Positions 16,119 through 25,673 are shown, counted from the first letter of the stretch. The stretch is DNA of 62,222 nt from an uncultured Ruminococcus sp. (GCA_902766745.1 CACXES010000049.1:1-62222); one strand, 5' to 3'. The notes: generated by a model from the letters alone, not told the origin. Numbers and translations are program-made.

Positions 16119-16904
16119 ATGACAGAAAATGCTGTTGAAATAAAAAATTTAAGTATGGAATATTTTGATAAAGAAAGAAATCCGAGAAGGGTTTTGGATA
16201 ACGTGTCGCTCAATATCCGAAAGGGTGAGTTTATATCCTTGCTGGGCCCGTCAGGCTGCGGAAAAACAACGCTGCTTCGGATAATAGCCGACCTGCAGAA
16301 GCCGACAAGCGGCAGCGTGAGGCTCGCCGGTCAAAATACAAAAGAGGCAAGGCTGTCGCATAAATTCGGAATGGTTTTTCAGACGCCGGCACTTCTGGAG
16401 TGGAGGTCGGTACTCGAGAATGTGGAGCTGCCGCTTGAGCTTAGGAAGGTTCCCAAAAAGGAACGGCGAGAACGCGCTCTTGAACAGATAAAGACCGTTG
16501 ATTTAAAGGGCTATGAAAACAGTTATCCGAGGGAGCTTAGCGGCGGAATGCAGCAGAGAGTCGGGATTGCGAGGGCACTTGCGGCTGAGCCGGAGATTCT
16601 TCTCATGGATGAACCATTTTCGGCGCTTGACGAGTTCACAAAGGAGAGACTTCACGGTGACCTGCTTCGTATATGGCGCAGCACAAATAAAACCGTTATA
16701 TTTGTCACACATAATATCTCGGAAGCGGTTTATCTGTCCGATCGCGTGTGTGTTCTGTCGGCAAACCCGGCAAGACTTGCGGCGGTTGAGGAAATTCATC
16801 TTCCGAGGCCGAGGGAGGATGCGGTTTTAAAAACGGAGGAATACTTTAAAACGGTGTCACACATTAGAGAAATATTTGAGGAAAAGTATAATGAAAACAT
16901 ATAA
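16119..16904 (+). CDS. ABC transporter ATPase, SsuB/TauB/ThiZ type
   Basis: The ATG at 16119 is used because GGAGG ends 8 bases upstream. The 261-residue nucleotide-binding subunit has Walker A (GPSGCGKTT), Q-loop (VFQTPALLEW), signature (LSGGMQQR), Walker B with catalytic Glu (EILLMDEPFSALD) and the switch His (VTHNISEA). It belongs to the nitrate/sulfonate/taurine and thiamine-precursor importer group. It powers the two following permeases, and the next gene begins inside its last codons. Transcription appears to depend on the upstream attenuator. Confidence 0.93.
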   Translation: MTENAVEIKNLSMEYFDKERNPRRVLDNVSLNIRKGEFISLLGPSGCGKTTLLRIIADLQKPTSGSVRLAGQNTKEARLSHKFGMVFQTPALLEWRSVLENVELPLELRKVPKKERRERALEQIKTVDLKGYENSYPRELSGGMQQRVGIARALAAEPEILLMDEPFSALDEFTKERLHGDLLRIWRSTNKTVIFVTHNISEAVYLSDRVCVLSANPARLAAVEEIHLPRPREDAVLKTEEYFKTVSHIREIFEEKYNENI

Positions 16905-17679
16905 AAAGCTTTTAAGTTCAGTATTGTGGCTTGCTGCGGCTCTGATTATATGGGAGGCGGCGGCATACATACTCAGAGATGTAATTTGCGATCCGCTTGC
17001 TGCGAAAAAAGTTCCCGGTTTGCTTGAAATAGGAGCTTCGTTCCTTCAAAACAGCGTTGAGCTTATGCGTCAGGCAGGCGTTACAATGTCATATGCGGCG
17101 GCGGGATTTGCCTTAGGGGCGTCGGTCGGAATAATCCTCGGTCTTGCCATGAGTATTTCGGGGCTGTGTGAGAAGATGATACTTCCGTATCTCCTTGCTT
17201 CGCAGATGATACCCATCATCGGACTTGCGCCGATTATTCTCGGATTGTTTAAAGATATTGCTGTGTCAAGGGTTGTTATTGCCGCATATATAACATTTTT
17301 CCCGGTTTCGGTGAACTTTTTAAGCGGGCTTAAGGCTTCGGAAGAAAATCTTAAATCCATGATGAGGGTATATGCAGCCGATAAATGCCGGCTTTACTCA
17401 AAGCTCCTTGTCCCGAATGCTCTGCCGTACCTGTTCTCCGGTCTTAAGATATCGGCACCAATGGCGGTTACGGCGGCTGTGTTGGTTGATACACTCAGCT
17501 CAAAGGATGGAATCGGTTATGTTATTGTATTCACTCTGTACGGAGGCGGTACGACGGGACAGTTCTGGCCTGCGGTTATTATTGCGGCACTGCTCGGCTT
17601 GCTTAGCTTCTTAATAATTTCGGCTGCGGAGTATATTCTGATCCCATGGAAAAGGCAGAAGGAGGAGGTGAGAAAATGA
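16891..17679 (+). CDS. ABC transporter permease, SsuC type (1)
   Basis: A 262-residue integral membrane subunit with about six helices. The ATG at 16891 follows GAGGAAAAG and overlaps the end of the ATPase gene by 14 bases. It has the binding-protein-dependent permease fold of the SsuC/TauC family, with the coupling region around RVYAADKCRLYSKLLVPNALPYL touching the ATPase (residue run shortened by family habit). It pairs with the next permease to form a heterodimeric channel; many relatives use a homodimer, so two permeases are somewhat unusual. The cargo is not determined by this subunit. Confidence 0.9.
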   Translation: MKTYKKLLSSVLWLAAALIIWEAAAYILRDVICDPLAAKKVPGLLEIGASFLQNSVELMRQAGVTMSYAAAGFALGASVGIILGLAMSISGLCEKMILPYLLASQMIPIIGLAPIILGLFKDIAVSRVVIAAYITFFPVSVNFLSGLKASEENLKSMMRVYAADKCRLYSKLLVPNALPYLFSGLKISAPMAVTAAVLVDTLSSKDGIGYVIVFTLYGGGTTGQFWPAVIIAALLGLLSFLIISAAEYILIPWKRQKEEVRK

Positions 17680-18461
17680 AAAAGGATAGGCTTCAAAGTA
17701 TTTTGCTCCCGATTTTGCCCGGTGCCGTTATCCTTGTTTTGCTTCAAAGCGGAATAATACATAAGCTTTTAAAAATCAAGATACTGCAGCTTCCGAAGCC
17801 CATGGATATACTCGTCGCCCTGACGGAAAATTTAACAAAAATATTTTCGGATGCGGCGGTTACAATGTTTCCGGCTGTGTGCGGCTTGATTTTGGGAGCA
17901 CTGCTCGGGTACGGAGTTGCGCTGCTTGTAACGGCGCTTCCGAACGGGGGCTACGGATGTCTGTTTATAATTACAATGATTAATTCCGTCCCCATTGCTG
18001 CGCTTGCGCCGCTTATGAATCGTTGGTTTTCCGGAGTGCTTGCCCCAAAGCTTGCGGTTATAATTATTGCCGCATCGGGCGCAATGGCGGTGAACGCATT
18101 CAGAGGCTTAAATGATCTGCCCCAAAACGTTTTGGAGCTTATGCGTGTCAACGCAGCATCAAAGCTGAAGGTTTTTACAAAGCTTAGAATTCCGAACAGT
18201 CTGCCTTCGGTTTTTACGGCGTTAAAAATCGGTGTTCCGGCAGCGATGCTTGCAACGATTATTGCCGAATTCTTTTCAAGTGAGACAGCAGGACTTGGGT
18301 ATATGATAAAATATTCACTTAAGGTTGGGAATCAAAAGCAGGTGGGCTGGGCATATATCGCAGTCGTATCGGTGTTTAGCATTTTGCTCTATGAGGTAAT
18401 TTGTCTTGCAGAGCATCTGCTTTTAAAGCGGTATCGCGGAAAACGCAGAATTAATAAATAA
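17676..18461 (+). CDS. ABC transporter permease, SsuC type (2)
   Basis: A 261-residue membrane protein starting at the ATG at 17676, with GGAGGAGG before it. Its ATGA overlap with the previous stop implies coupled translation. It has about six membrane helices and a coupling loop (LMRVNAASKLKVFTKLRIP). It is clearly related to the permease upstream but diverged, so the pair arose by an old duplication. It is expected to work with the ATPase at 16119 and the lipoprotein at 18513. Confidence 0.9.
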   Translation: MKKDRLQSILLPILPGAVILVLLQSGIIHKLLKIKILQLPKPMDILVALTENLTKIFSDAAVTMFPAVCGLILGALLGYGVALLVTALPNGGYGCLFIITMINSVPIAALAPLMNRWFSGVLAPKLAVIIIAASGAMAVNAFRGLNDLPQNVLELMRVNAASKLKVFTKLRIPNSLPSVFTALKIGVPAAMLATIIAEFFSSETAGLGYMIKYSLKVGNQKQVGWAYIAVVSVFSILLYEVICLAEHLLLKRYRGKRRINK

Positions 18462-18512
18462 CAGAAAAAAATTAAAATTTATATAAAATTTATAAGGAAA
18501 GGTTTGATTAAA

Positions 18513-19550
18513 ATGAAAATTAAAAGATTGGCAGGAATAGTTGTTGGCTTATCGTTAATCGGAGGCGCACTGAGCGGCTGCGGAGGGCAGCAGAGTGCAT
18601 CCGCTCCGTCCGGGGATTCAGCAGAGAAGCAAAAGGATAAAATCACGGTACAGTCGCTGTGGCTTCCTCAGGGACAGTTTGCCGGACTTTATGCAGCGAA
18701 GGAAAAGGGCTTTTATGATGCCGAAGGGATAGATGTTGAAATTCTGCCGGGAGGCACAGATGTAAGCTCTGAAGAGCAGGTGGAAAATGACATAGCACAG
18801 GTAGGCGTAGCGTTTTACAGCAGTGTTTTAACATATCAGGAGGGCGGATATGATTTTATAAATGTATTCCAGACATTTAAAAAAAGTCCGCAGTATCTCG
18901 TTACAAAGGCTGATTCGGGGATAAAAACCGGAGCCGACCTGAAAGGTAAAAAGGTGGGAAGCTGGTTCGGCGGCAGACAGTATGAGTTTTATGCTTTGGC
19001 TCAGCTAAACGGAATGGATCCGCAAAAGGATATCGAGTGGAAGCAGCAGGATTACACCATGGATCAATTTAATTCGGGAGGGCTGGATGCCGCTTCGGCA
19101 ATGAGCTATAACGAATATCTTTTGCTCTTGGAAAACGGCTACAGCGAAGATGATTTGAATATAATCGATATGAATAAGGAAGGTGCGGCACTTCTTGAGG
19201 ACTGCCTGTTCGTAAAGAGGTCATGGGCAGAGCAGAACGAGGATTTGCTTGTGAGATTTCTAAGGGCTACCATAAAGGGCTGGAAATATGCGGTCGAAAA
19301 TCCTGAAGAAGCCGGAACGCTTGTATACGATATCGGCAAGAGTGCAACGCCTGAGCATCAGATTGCAATGACGAAAAAGGTGGCAGAGCTTGTTATACCG
19401 GAAGGCAGTGACGCATCGAAGATAGGGTATCTTGATAAAACAGATATACAGCGGACCATAGACCTTGGATATCAATCGGGTTTGATTAAAAATAAAATTA
19501 ATATTGAAGACAGCATAGATTCATCATATTGGGAAAAAGCGTCAAAGTAG
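18513..19550 (+). CDS. Substrate-binding lipoprotein, NMT1/THI5-like
   Basis: The protein has 345 residues from the ATG at 18513, with AAGGAAAGG upstream. A lipobox (ALSGC, lipidated C23) anchors it outside the membrane. The mature part has the two-lobed NMT1/SsuA fold: SLWLPQGQFAGLYAAKEKGF near the start, then GVAFYSSVLTY and LKGKKVGSWFGGRQYEF. Proteins of this group bind thiamine pyrimidine precursors, sulfonates, nitrate or related small molecules. No thiamine riboswitch precedes the operon. The Cys/Met leader and the following desulfidase point to a sulfur compound, perhaps a thiopyrimidine; that is inference. Confidence 0.88.
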   Translation: MKIKRLAGIVVGLSLIGGALSGCGGQQSASAPSGDSAEKQKDKITVQSLWLPQGQFAGLYAAKEKGFYDAEGIDVEILPGGTDVSSEEQVENDIAQVGVAFYSSVLTYQEGGYDFINVFQTFKKSPQYLVTKADSGIKTGADLKGKKVGSWFGGRQYEFYALAQLNGMDPQKDIEWKQQDYTMDQFNSGGLDAASAMSYNEYLLLLENGYSEDDLNIIDMNKEGAALLEDCLFVKRSWAEQNEDLLVRFLRATIKGWKYAVENPEEAGTLVYDIGKSATPEHQIAMTKKVAELVIPEGSDASKIGYLDKTDIQRTIDLGYQSGLIKNKINIEDSIDSSYWEKASK

Positions 19551-19561
19551 GAGGGATTGAA

Positions 19562-20026
19562 ATGAGGAAAATATTGGTTAGTGAATGTCTGTTTGGCGGA
19601 AGAATTGTACGCTATGACGGTGGGGATGTCTCGGAGACAAATCCGATCTTTCTGAAGTGGAAGGAGGAGGGGAGATTAATTCCCATTTGTCCTGAGGTTT
19701 TCGGCGGTCTGCCGATTCCGCGTCCCGATTCGCAGAGAGTCGGAGATAAGGTCAAAACGGGCGCAGGCAAGGATGTAACGGCAGAATATACTAAAGGTGC
19801 GGAGAAGGTGCTTCGCCTCGCAAAGGCAAACGAAGTTGCATTTGCCGTTATGAAGCAGGACAGTCCGTCCTGCGGAAGCAAATATATCTATGACGGAACG
19901 TTTACCGACACAAAAAAGGAGGGGCAAGGCTTGGCTGTCGAATATTTGAGAAATGCCGGGATTAAGGTTTTTGCAGAAGAGGACTTAGCCGAAGCCGAGG
20001 TGTTTTTGAAAGAAATCGAAAAATAA
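19562..20026 (+). CDS. DUF523/TudS-type 2-thiouracil desulfidase-like protein
   Basis: The ATG at 19562 lies 11 bases after the stop of the lipoprotein gene with GGAGGG between, so it belongs to the operon. The 154-residue protein has the DUF523 pattern: C9 in VSECLFGG, C43 in ICPEVFGG and C104 in SPSCGS. These are the three Cys that hold the iron-sulfur cluster in TudS-type thiouracil desulfidases. The conserved Glu after C43 and Ser before C104 are kept. Members remove sulfur from thiopyrimidines, giving uracil and sulfide. Whether this protein does so is unproven; the importer next to it supports a sulfur-salvage role. No signal peptide: cytoplasmic. Confidence 0.85.
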   Translation: MRKILVSECLFGGRIVRYDGGDVSETNPIFLKWKEEGRLIPICPEVFGGLPIPRPDSQRVGDKVKTGAGKDVTAEYTKGAEKVLRLAKANEVAFAVMKQDSPSCGSKYIYDGTFTDTKKEGQGLAVEYLRNAGIKVFAEEDLAEAEVFLKEIEK

Positions 20027-20130
20027 AATTTGAGATATTAACAGTCTTAAAAAACAAAATCTCACAATAACAAAATCTCTCAATAGCGATGAAAAATTAG
20101 AGAAAATTTTTTTGCGGAGGGGATACATTT

Positions 20131-20167
20131 CTCAAAAGAGGGAGCAGTAAAGGCTCCCTCTTTTGAG
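20131..20167. terminator. 15-bp perfect hairpin after the ABC operon
   Basis: CTCAAAAGAGGGAGC (20131-20145) pairs perfectly with 20153-20167 across a 7-base loop. There is no T-tract beyond the stem on the plus strand, but the position about 100 bases after the last operon gene makes it the probable 3' end. Confidence 0.55.
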
Positions 20168-20285
20168 AAAACAGTCCCGATGATGAGAAATGTGTTTCGG
20201 TATTCGTTTCATCAAGCTTTTAATCAAACTGCAGAAAAATTTTCGTAAATTGCAAAGTAAATGCAACAGTAGCAAAAGGCTGCAT

Positions 20286-20435
20286 TTAGTGTAGGAAATT
20301 AGGTGCATTTGAAACAGTTGTAGGACTTTTGCCAATTCTTTTGGCAATAGATTTAAAGGTCATACCTTTAGAAAGACATTCTCGGATTTCGATTCGATCC
20401 GCAAGTGTCATATGTTTTTTTCGCTCATTATTCAT
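20286..20435 (-). pseudogene. IS30-family transposase, N-terminal fragment
   Basis: About 49 codons keep the helix-turn-helix start of an IS30-type transposase (KHMTLADRIEIRECL, then FKSIAKRIGKSPTTVS). The rest of the gene, including the DDE catalytic domain, is absent, and no inverted repeats are visible. It is debris. Confidence 0.75.
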
Positions 20436-20815
20436 TTTATATAGATTTTCCGCCTGTTCAGAAACATTATACACAGAGAAGCAGACAGAAAATTTCCGAG
20501 AACAATTCAATTTCAAATAATATAAGTATATCAAGCCTTACAGAAAAAGCAAAAGCGGAAGATATGGATTTTCTTGCATTTTACATAGCCGAGAGGTACC
20601 GTTCTCGAAATTATGAATTTGCATTTTCGGTATGTGTTTAATACAGTAAGATAAAAAATTACTAATCCATTCATTCGGATAGCAATGAAAATTGTCTACC
20701 CAAAAAGTGAAAAATACCTAATTGAATAAATTACAGCCTATGTTATAATGTATTTAAAATAAGAGTATATGTGTCACTAATATGTAATGACGCTATGCTG
20801 AAGGGAGAAAAAAAT
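20436..20815 (+). promoter_or_regulatory. Intergenic region with promoter of the sugar operon
   Basis: TTGAAT (20722-20727) and TATAAT (20744-20749), separated by 16 bp, form the likely promoter of the run beginning at 20816. A plus-strand frame around 20540-20641 has no start or recognisable content and is not called. No operator is evident. Confidence 0.65.
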
Positions 20816-22273
20816 ATGTTCAAAAAAGTTTTATCGGTTTGTATTTCAATGATGGTTATGTTATCTGTGGCAGGTTGTGGGGGAAAGACAGAAAGTCAAT
20901 CGGATAACGGAGACAAGGTAATGGTTAGTATTTCGTTTTGGGAAGGTTCAAACAAGAAAGGTACTGAAAAGACACTGACTGAACTGACGGAAAAATATAA
21001 GGAAATCCATCCTGAGGTAGAGTTTAACCTTATGCCTCAGCCGAACAGCGGATATCAGGATTGGATCAAAGCAAGACTTGCTGCGGATGACGCTCCTGTA
21101 CTTGAATTTAATCACACAAGTATATTAAAAGATCAGTATAAAAACGGATATCTTTATGATTTTTCGGAGGAATTTAATAAGCCCAATCCATATGTTGACG
21201 GAAACGCAGCGTGGAAGGATATATTTGAAGACGGAAAGTTAGATGCGGCACATGAATATTCATATGAACCTACATATGCAGTTCCGATAAGCGGTATGGG
21301 AATAGGAATTTATTATAATAAGGACATATATGAAAAGCTCGGACTCAGCGTACCTGAAACATGGGATGAGTTTATAGCAAACTGCGAGAAAATAAAAGAG
21401 AGCGGCTCAAATCCTATTTCGATGATGCTTATGAAGCCGGATGCCGTATCGTGGTTTAACTGGTATTTCTATACGGGAATGTATGCGAATTATTACCTGG
21501 CAAACCCTGATATAAATTATAACGGCGATAACGTTTTAAGCACAGCGGAATATGCAAAGGCCGTGTGTGAAGGAAAATTTGATCTTACAAAAGGAAAAGA
21601 CAATGAATTTGTAAATAAGTATTTGGATTTTGCAGAGCAGTTCGGAAAATATTGTATAGGAGCGGCAGGCCTTGATGAGGCGGGAGCGAAAGCACAGTTT
21701 TTGGCGGGAACCGCAGGTCATTTGATGTCGGGAAGCTGGGATATGGATTCTATGCTCAATAACGGAAAAGTCAATATCGGTGTTTTCTCACTGCCCAAAT
21801 TCTCAAAGGAAAACAGCGAATATGCCGGTTCTAATATGATGATAAGCACGGTTTCTACCTACGGAATTATCAAATCCGAAAAGCACAGCCAGGCTCAGTA
21901 TGATGCGGCAATTGATTTTATGAAGTTCTGGACAGCACCCGAAAATTATAAATTATATGTAGAAAACACGTTAGACTCACCGGTTATAAAGGGACTTGAG
22001 ATCGATCCTATTTACGAAGTATTCAATGCGGGCAAGAGTGAGCCGCTGAATATAATTCGCTCGACCACGGTGTCGCCGATTACCGAATCGGTTGCATTGT
22101 CTACGGCAATGAGCGGCGAAAAGTATGACAGAGAAGAACTTATAAAGGGAATGCAGGATGCTGTGGTTCAGTATTGCGAAGACTACAATAAGAAGAACGG
22201 AAACAGTGCGGATAATAATTACGGTGTTGACGAAGTTCCTGTTCGTATGCCGTTCCAGCCTACAGAGCCGTAA
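20816..22273 (+). CDS. Extracellular sugar-binding lipoprotein (CUT1)
   Basis: The ATG at 20816 follows AAGGGAG. The 485-residue protein has a lipobox (SVAGC, C21) and the family 1 solute-binding fold. Features are ISFWEGSNKKGTEKTL near the start, the YAVPISGMGIGIYYNK hinge region, and a late helical lobe with WTAPENYKLYVE. It should capture oligosaccharides outside the membrane and pass them to the permeases at 37676 and 38572. Those lie 15 kb downstream in the same transcription direction, an unusually long separation. The kinase-regulator pair follows immediately. Confidence 0.9.
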   Translation: MFKKVLSVCISMMVMLSVAGCGGKTESQSDNGDKVMVSISFWEGSNKKGTEKTLTELTEKYKEIHPEVEFNLMPQPNSGYQDWIKARLAADDAPVLEFNHTSILKDQYKNGYLYDFSEEFNKPNPYVDGNAAWKDIFEDGKLDAAHEYSYEPTYAVPISGMGIGIYYNKDIYEKLGLSVPETWDEFIANCEKIKESGSNPISMMLMKPDAVSWFNWYFYTGMYANYYLANPDINYNGDNVLSTAEYAKAVCEGKFDLTKGKDNEFVNKYLDFAEQFGKYCIGAAGLDEAGAKAQFLAGTAGHLMSGSWDMDSMLNNGKVNIGVFSLPKFSKENSEYAGSNMMISTVSTYGIIKSEKHSQAQYDAAIDFMKFWTAPENYKLYVENTLDSPVIKGLEIDPIYEVFNAGKSEPLNIIRSTTVSPITESVALSTAMSGEKYDREELIKGMQDAVVQYCEDYNKKNGNSADNNYGVDEVPVRMPFQPTEP

Positions 22274-22323
22274 GCGATGCAGAGCTGCGCTGAGGATATT
22301 ATATTAACATAGATGGTGTCGGA

Positions 22324-22358
22324 CGATAGACTGCGCTTTGAATCTGCGCAGTCTATCG
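22324..22358 (+). other. Intercistronic 13-bp hairpin
   Basis: CGATAGACTGCGC (22324-22336) pairs perfectly with 22346-22358 across a 9-base loop, followed only by GATTTAAG. With such a weak T-tract it probably acts as a partial terminator or RNA-stability element that keeps binding-protein levels above those of the kinase. Confidence 0.6.
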
Positions 22359-22371
22359 GATTTAAGATGAG

Positions 22372-24171
22372 ATGAATAGGATGATTAAAAAGTTTTTGAA
22401 GCTTCCGTTAAATAAAAAGATTACATATATTGTGTTATTTTATCTTTGCCTTGCAGTCGCAATATGCATAGGTGTGTTTTGCTATACCTATTATGATACG
22501 TCTGTGAACAATATGCTCAGCAATATGGATCGACAGAGTTACCTTCTTTCGCAGTCTGTTGAAAGACAGCTTGAGATGTACATAAATATTACGGACAACG
22601 TTTTTTCCAATAAAAGACTTATGAACATTCTGAGTGAAAAAGACAGCGGAGCGTACAGCACAATAAAGTACAGCCTTGATATTCAGGAGTTTATGCAGGA
22701 TATATCGGCATCCGCCGGCGGTGTACAGGATATGTGTTTTGAGAATGTAAACGGCGATATGGTAGCTATTGGTAACCTGCCGAGAGAAGTTGTAACTTAC
22801 GGGATTTCGGACATTCGCCAAAGGATAGAGCGTGACGGTACTGAGCCACACCTCGGAGCATTCTCATACGGAAATGAAGCGGAGATTGTTTTAGGCAGAA
22901 AGGTAATGTCTGTTGATGAGCTTTACGGACGTTCGTATAACGGAATTATTTATATCTTTATCAATGCAGACAGTATTTTTAAAAGATACATAAATCTTTT
23001 CGGTGAAAAAAGCCGAGTATACATGGTGGATGAAGAAAAAAGAATATTGCTTGACAGCACCGGAAAGAATGTAGGTAAAATGCTGATGGCAGAGAGTTAT
23101 AACCGCGGTGGGACGGAATATATGGAGATTGACGGAAAAAAATACTACTGTCTGTCGAGCGATATCGATGATATTGGGTGTAAAATGATTTTTGCCGAGG
23201 AGTGTGACGAAGTTACACGACCTATTAGAGATGTAATTCTTAAAATCCTTGCCGCAATGATTGTTATACTTCTTTTGCTGGCGTTTACCGTCAGATTTGT
23301 ATCGGAGGGTATTGCAAAGCCGATACGGGCAATATCCGAGGAAATTGATAACATCAGAGAAACTCGGTTTAAGAAGAAACTCTCGGAGGATGTTGACGAA
23401 ATTCTATATCCCATAGTGAAAAGTTATAATATGATGATAGATACACTTGATAACCTGATAAATAAGGAGCTTGCATATCAAGTGAAATTTAAAGAAGCGG
23501 CGTTCAGAGCATACGAGCAGCAAATAAATCCGCATTTTATATGTAATACTTTAAATATGGTCAATGTACTTGCAAACTACGGTGAGAGTGAAAAGATTGA
23601 TATTGTTGTTAGCGGAATAAGCGATATGATGAAGTTTGCGAATTTGACAAATCAGGATGTATTGATTGCTGATGAAATAAGCAATATCGAATCATATTTT
23701 TCAATTCTCGATATACGATTTGGAGAAGGCTTTAAACACAATATATATGTAAGTCCGGAGGCAGAGGCGTGCGGAACTTTTAAGTTTATTCTCCAGCCAA
23801 TTGTGGAAAACGCCGTCAAACATGGAATAGAGAAAATAGATGAGGACGGGATTATAGATATTTCAGTCGATGTAAAGGATGGATATGTGGAGTTTACAGT
23901 GGAGGATAACGGCGTTGGAATTACGAAGGAGAAGCTCCGTGAGATTATGGATAAGCTTGAAGTAACGGATGTTTATAGCCGGAGCGTGCGTAAGGGAATA
24001 GGAATAACCAATGTATATCAGCGTGGCAAGCTGAAATACGGAGATGATTTCAGTCTGAATATTGAAAGTACACCCGGGCGCGGCACAAGGGTTATTATAA
24101 AGCATATTGCCGAAATGCAGAAGTCTGACTGTAGCGAGGCGGACGTTAATATACGGGGGGATATTTTGTGA
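22372..24171 (+). CDS. YesM-like sensor histidine kinase
   Basis: A 599-residue membrane kinase. One helix near residues 15-40 and another near 285-310 enclose an extracellular sensing domain of about 245 residues. A HAMP segment and the YesM-type His domain follow, with phospho-acceptor H388 in QINPHFICNTLN. The ATPase part has IVENAVKHG, DNGVGI and KGIGITNVYQR. It would sense an extracellular sugar or a loaded binding protein and phosphorylate the adjacent regulator, whose start overlaps its stop. No strong ribosome site precedes the ATG at 22372, so low translation is likely. Confidence 0.92.
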   Translation: MNRMIKKFLKLPLNKKITYIVLFYLCLAVAICIGVFCYTYYDTSVNNMLSNMDRQSYLLSQSVERQLEMYINITDNVFSNKRLMNILSEKDSGAYSTIKYSLDIQEFMQDISASAGGVQDMCFENVNGDMVAIGNLPREVVTYGISDIRQRIERDGTEPHLGAFSYGNEAEIVLGRKVMSVDELYGRSYNGIIYIFINADSIFKRYINLFGEKSRVYMVDEEKRILLDSTGKNVGKMLMAESYNRGGTEYMEIDGKKYYCLSSDIDDIGCKMIFAEECDEVTRPIRDVILKILAAMIVILLLLAFTVRFVSEGIAKPIRAISEEIDNIRETRFKKKLSEDVDEILYPIVKSYNMMIDTLDNLINKELAYQVKFKEAAFRAYEQQINPHFICNTLNMVNVLANYGESEKIDIVVSGISDMMKFANLTNQDVLIADEISNIESYFSILDIRFGEGFKHNIYVSPEAEACGTFKFILQPIVENAVKHGIEKIDEDGIIDISVDVKDGYVEFTVEDNGVGITKEKLREIMDKLEVTDVYSRSVRKGIGITNVYQRGKLKYGDDFSLNIESTPGRGTRVIIKHIAEMQKSDCSEADVNIRGDIL

Positions 24172-25673
24172 TATATACAATGGTTGTGGTTGATGATGAG
24201 AAGTACAGTCGTGACAGTATAGTAAATATTGTTGATTGGAATTCATATGAAATCCGAATTGTAGGTATTGCATCAAGCGGTGAAGAGGGAGAGAAAATTA
24301 TTACATCACTTCGGCCGGATATTGTTATAACAGATATAAGAATGAAAAGAATGAGCGGTATTGAAATGATACAAAGGCTTCGGGCGAACGGAAATGAAAG
24401 CTTTTTTGTTATAATCAGCGCATATGAGCAGTTTGATTATGCAAAGCAGGCAATGGAGATAGATGTGGTAAACTATCTTATAAAGCCGATAAAAAAGGCT
24501 GAGCTTATGAAAACAATTCAAAAGATAAAAGGAGAGATTCAGCGAAAAATAAATTACGGAAATTTCCATGATTTATTATACAGCGAACATCAGATCAAGG
24601 AGTTTGAAACCAACAGAGCATCTTTGCCAAAGGCTGACTGGCGCGGTTATTATATTATCATAAATTCCTGCTGCATAAGCGGAGTTGAGGATAAGATCAA
24701 GGTCTTTGATATACTTAAAGCACGAAACAATTGTGAATATATTTCGTTTGTGGATGATGGGATTGTTCTCATAAGTGCAGAAAAAGTCGAAAATGTGCTC
24801 GGTCGTATAGAAAATCTCAAATCGGAGATGGGTGACAATAGAATTTTTGTGGGAATAAGTAACATATGTGCTGATTATGTTAATTTGAATTTGCAGATGT
24901 ATCAGGCTGCCAGATATTCCTTCTATGCCAAAACTTCGGGAGAAAAGTTTTTTTGCGACATAAAAAACGTCGATGACAGAGAGATTAAGAAAAAGCTTAA
25001 TCAGGAGGCTGAAAAGATTATATCGACAATTCAGAAGTGCGACAGAATTCAGTTGTCATGCGAACTTTGTGCGTTTAAGGAATATATACAAAGAGAACAG
25101 CCGAACCCGGTGCGAATTGAGATGTTGTACGATAAGATAGTCAATAAGCTGAACGAGTTAATGGAGAATTGCGGAATATCTATGCTGGATATTGTGGAGA
25201 GCGTTGATGAGCATGATTTTATGAACAAAAGCGGAAACTGTTTCAGAATTGACATATTGTTTCCGCTTATAGAGAGAATAGCTGTCAAAATAATTAATCG
25301 GATAATCGAATATAGACAAAAAACCGAAAACAGTAATATAGATGAAATAATCAAATATATTGACGAACATTTCACAGATGATATAACGCTTATGCTTCTA
25401 TCTAAAAAGTTTTATATCAAGCAGTCGTATTTGTCGGGCTTATTCAAAAAGAAAACCGGAATGAATTACTTACAGTATCTAACGGAAAAACGAATTGAGA
25501 AGGCTAAAATTCTTTTGGTTAACACAAACATGGCCGTGTATGAGATTGCACTTGAAACCGGGTATTCAGATCCAAAGTATTTCAGTCAGCTGTTCAGAAG
25601 GCTGACGGGAGAAACTCCTCAGAAATACAGAAACAGAATTTTTGGCAGGAGCGGCACAGATACTGAGAATTAA
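24168..25673 (+). CDS. YesN-like response regulator with AraC domain
   Basis: A 501-residue regulator starting at a GTG that overlaps the kinase stop (GTGA). Residues 1-120 are a receiver domain with phospho-acceptor D56 in VITDIRM and KPIKKAEL at the end. A central linker of about 270 residues follows. The C-terminal AraC-type DNA-binding domain (about 395-490) includes LMLLSKKFYIKQSYLSGLFK and VYEIALETGYSDPKYFSQLF. It is the partner of the kinase at 22372 and the prime candidate to activate this polysaccharide locus. Confidence 0.93.
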   Translation: MIYTMVVVDDEKYSRDSIVNIVDWNSYEIRIVGIASSGEEGEKIITSLRPDIVITDIRMKRMSGIEMIQRLRANGNESFFVIISAYEQFDYAKQAMEIDVVNYLIKPIKKAELMKTIQKIKGEIQRKINYGNFHDLLYSEHQIKEFETNRASLPKADWRGYYIIINSCCISGVEDKIKVFDILKARNNCEYISFVDDGIVLISAEKVENVLGRIENLKSEMGDNRIFVGISNICADYVNLNLQMYQAARYSFYAKTSGEKFFCDIKNVDDREIKKKLNQEAEKIISTIQKCDRIQLSCELCAFKEYIQREQPNPVRIEMLYDKIVNKLNELMENCGISMLDIVESVDEHDFMNKSGNCFRIDILFPLIERIAVKIINRIIEYRQKTENSNIDEIIKYIDEHFTDDITLMLLSKKFYIKQSYLSGLFKKKTGMNYLQYLTEKRIEKAKILLVNTNMAVYEIALETGYSDPKYFSQLFRRLTGETPQKYRNRIFGRSGTDTEN

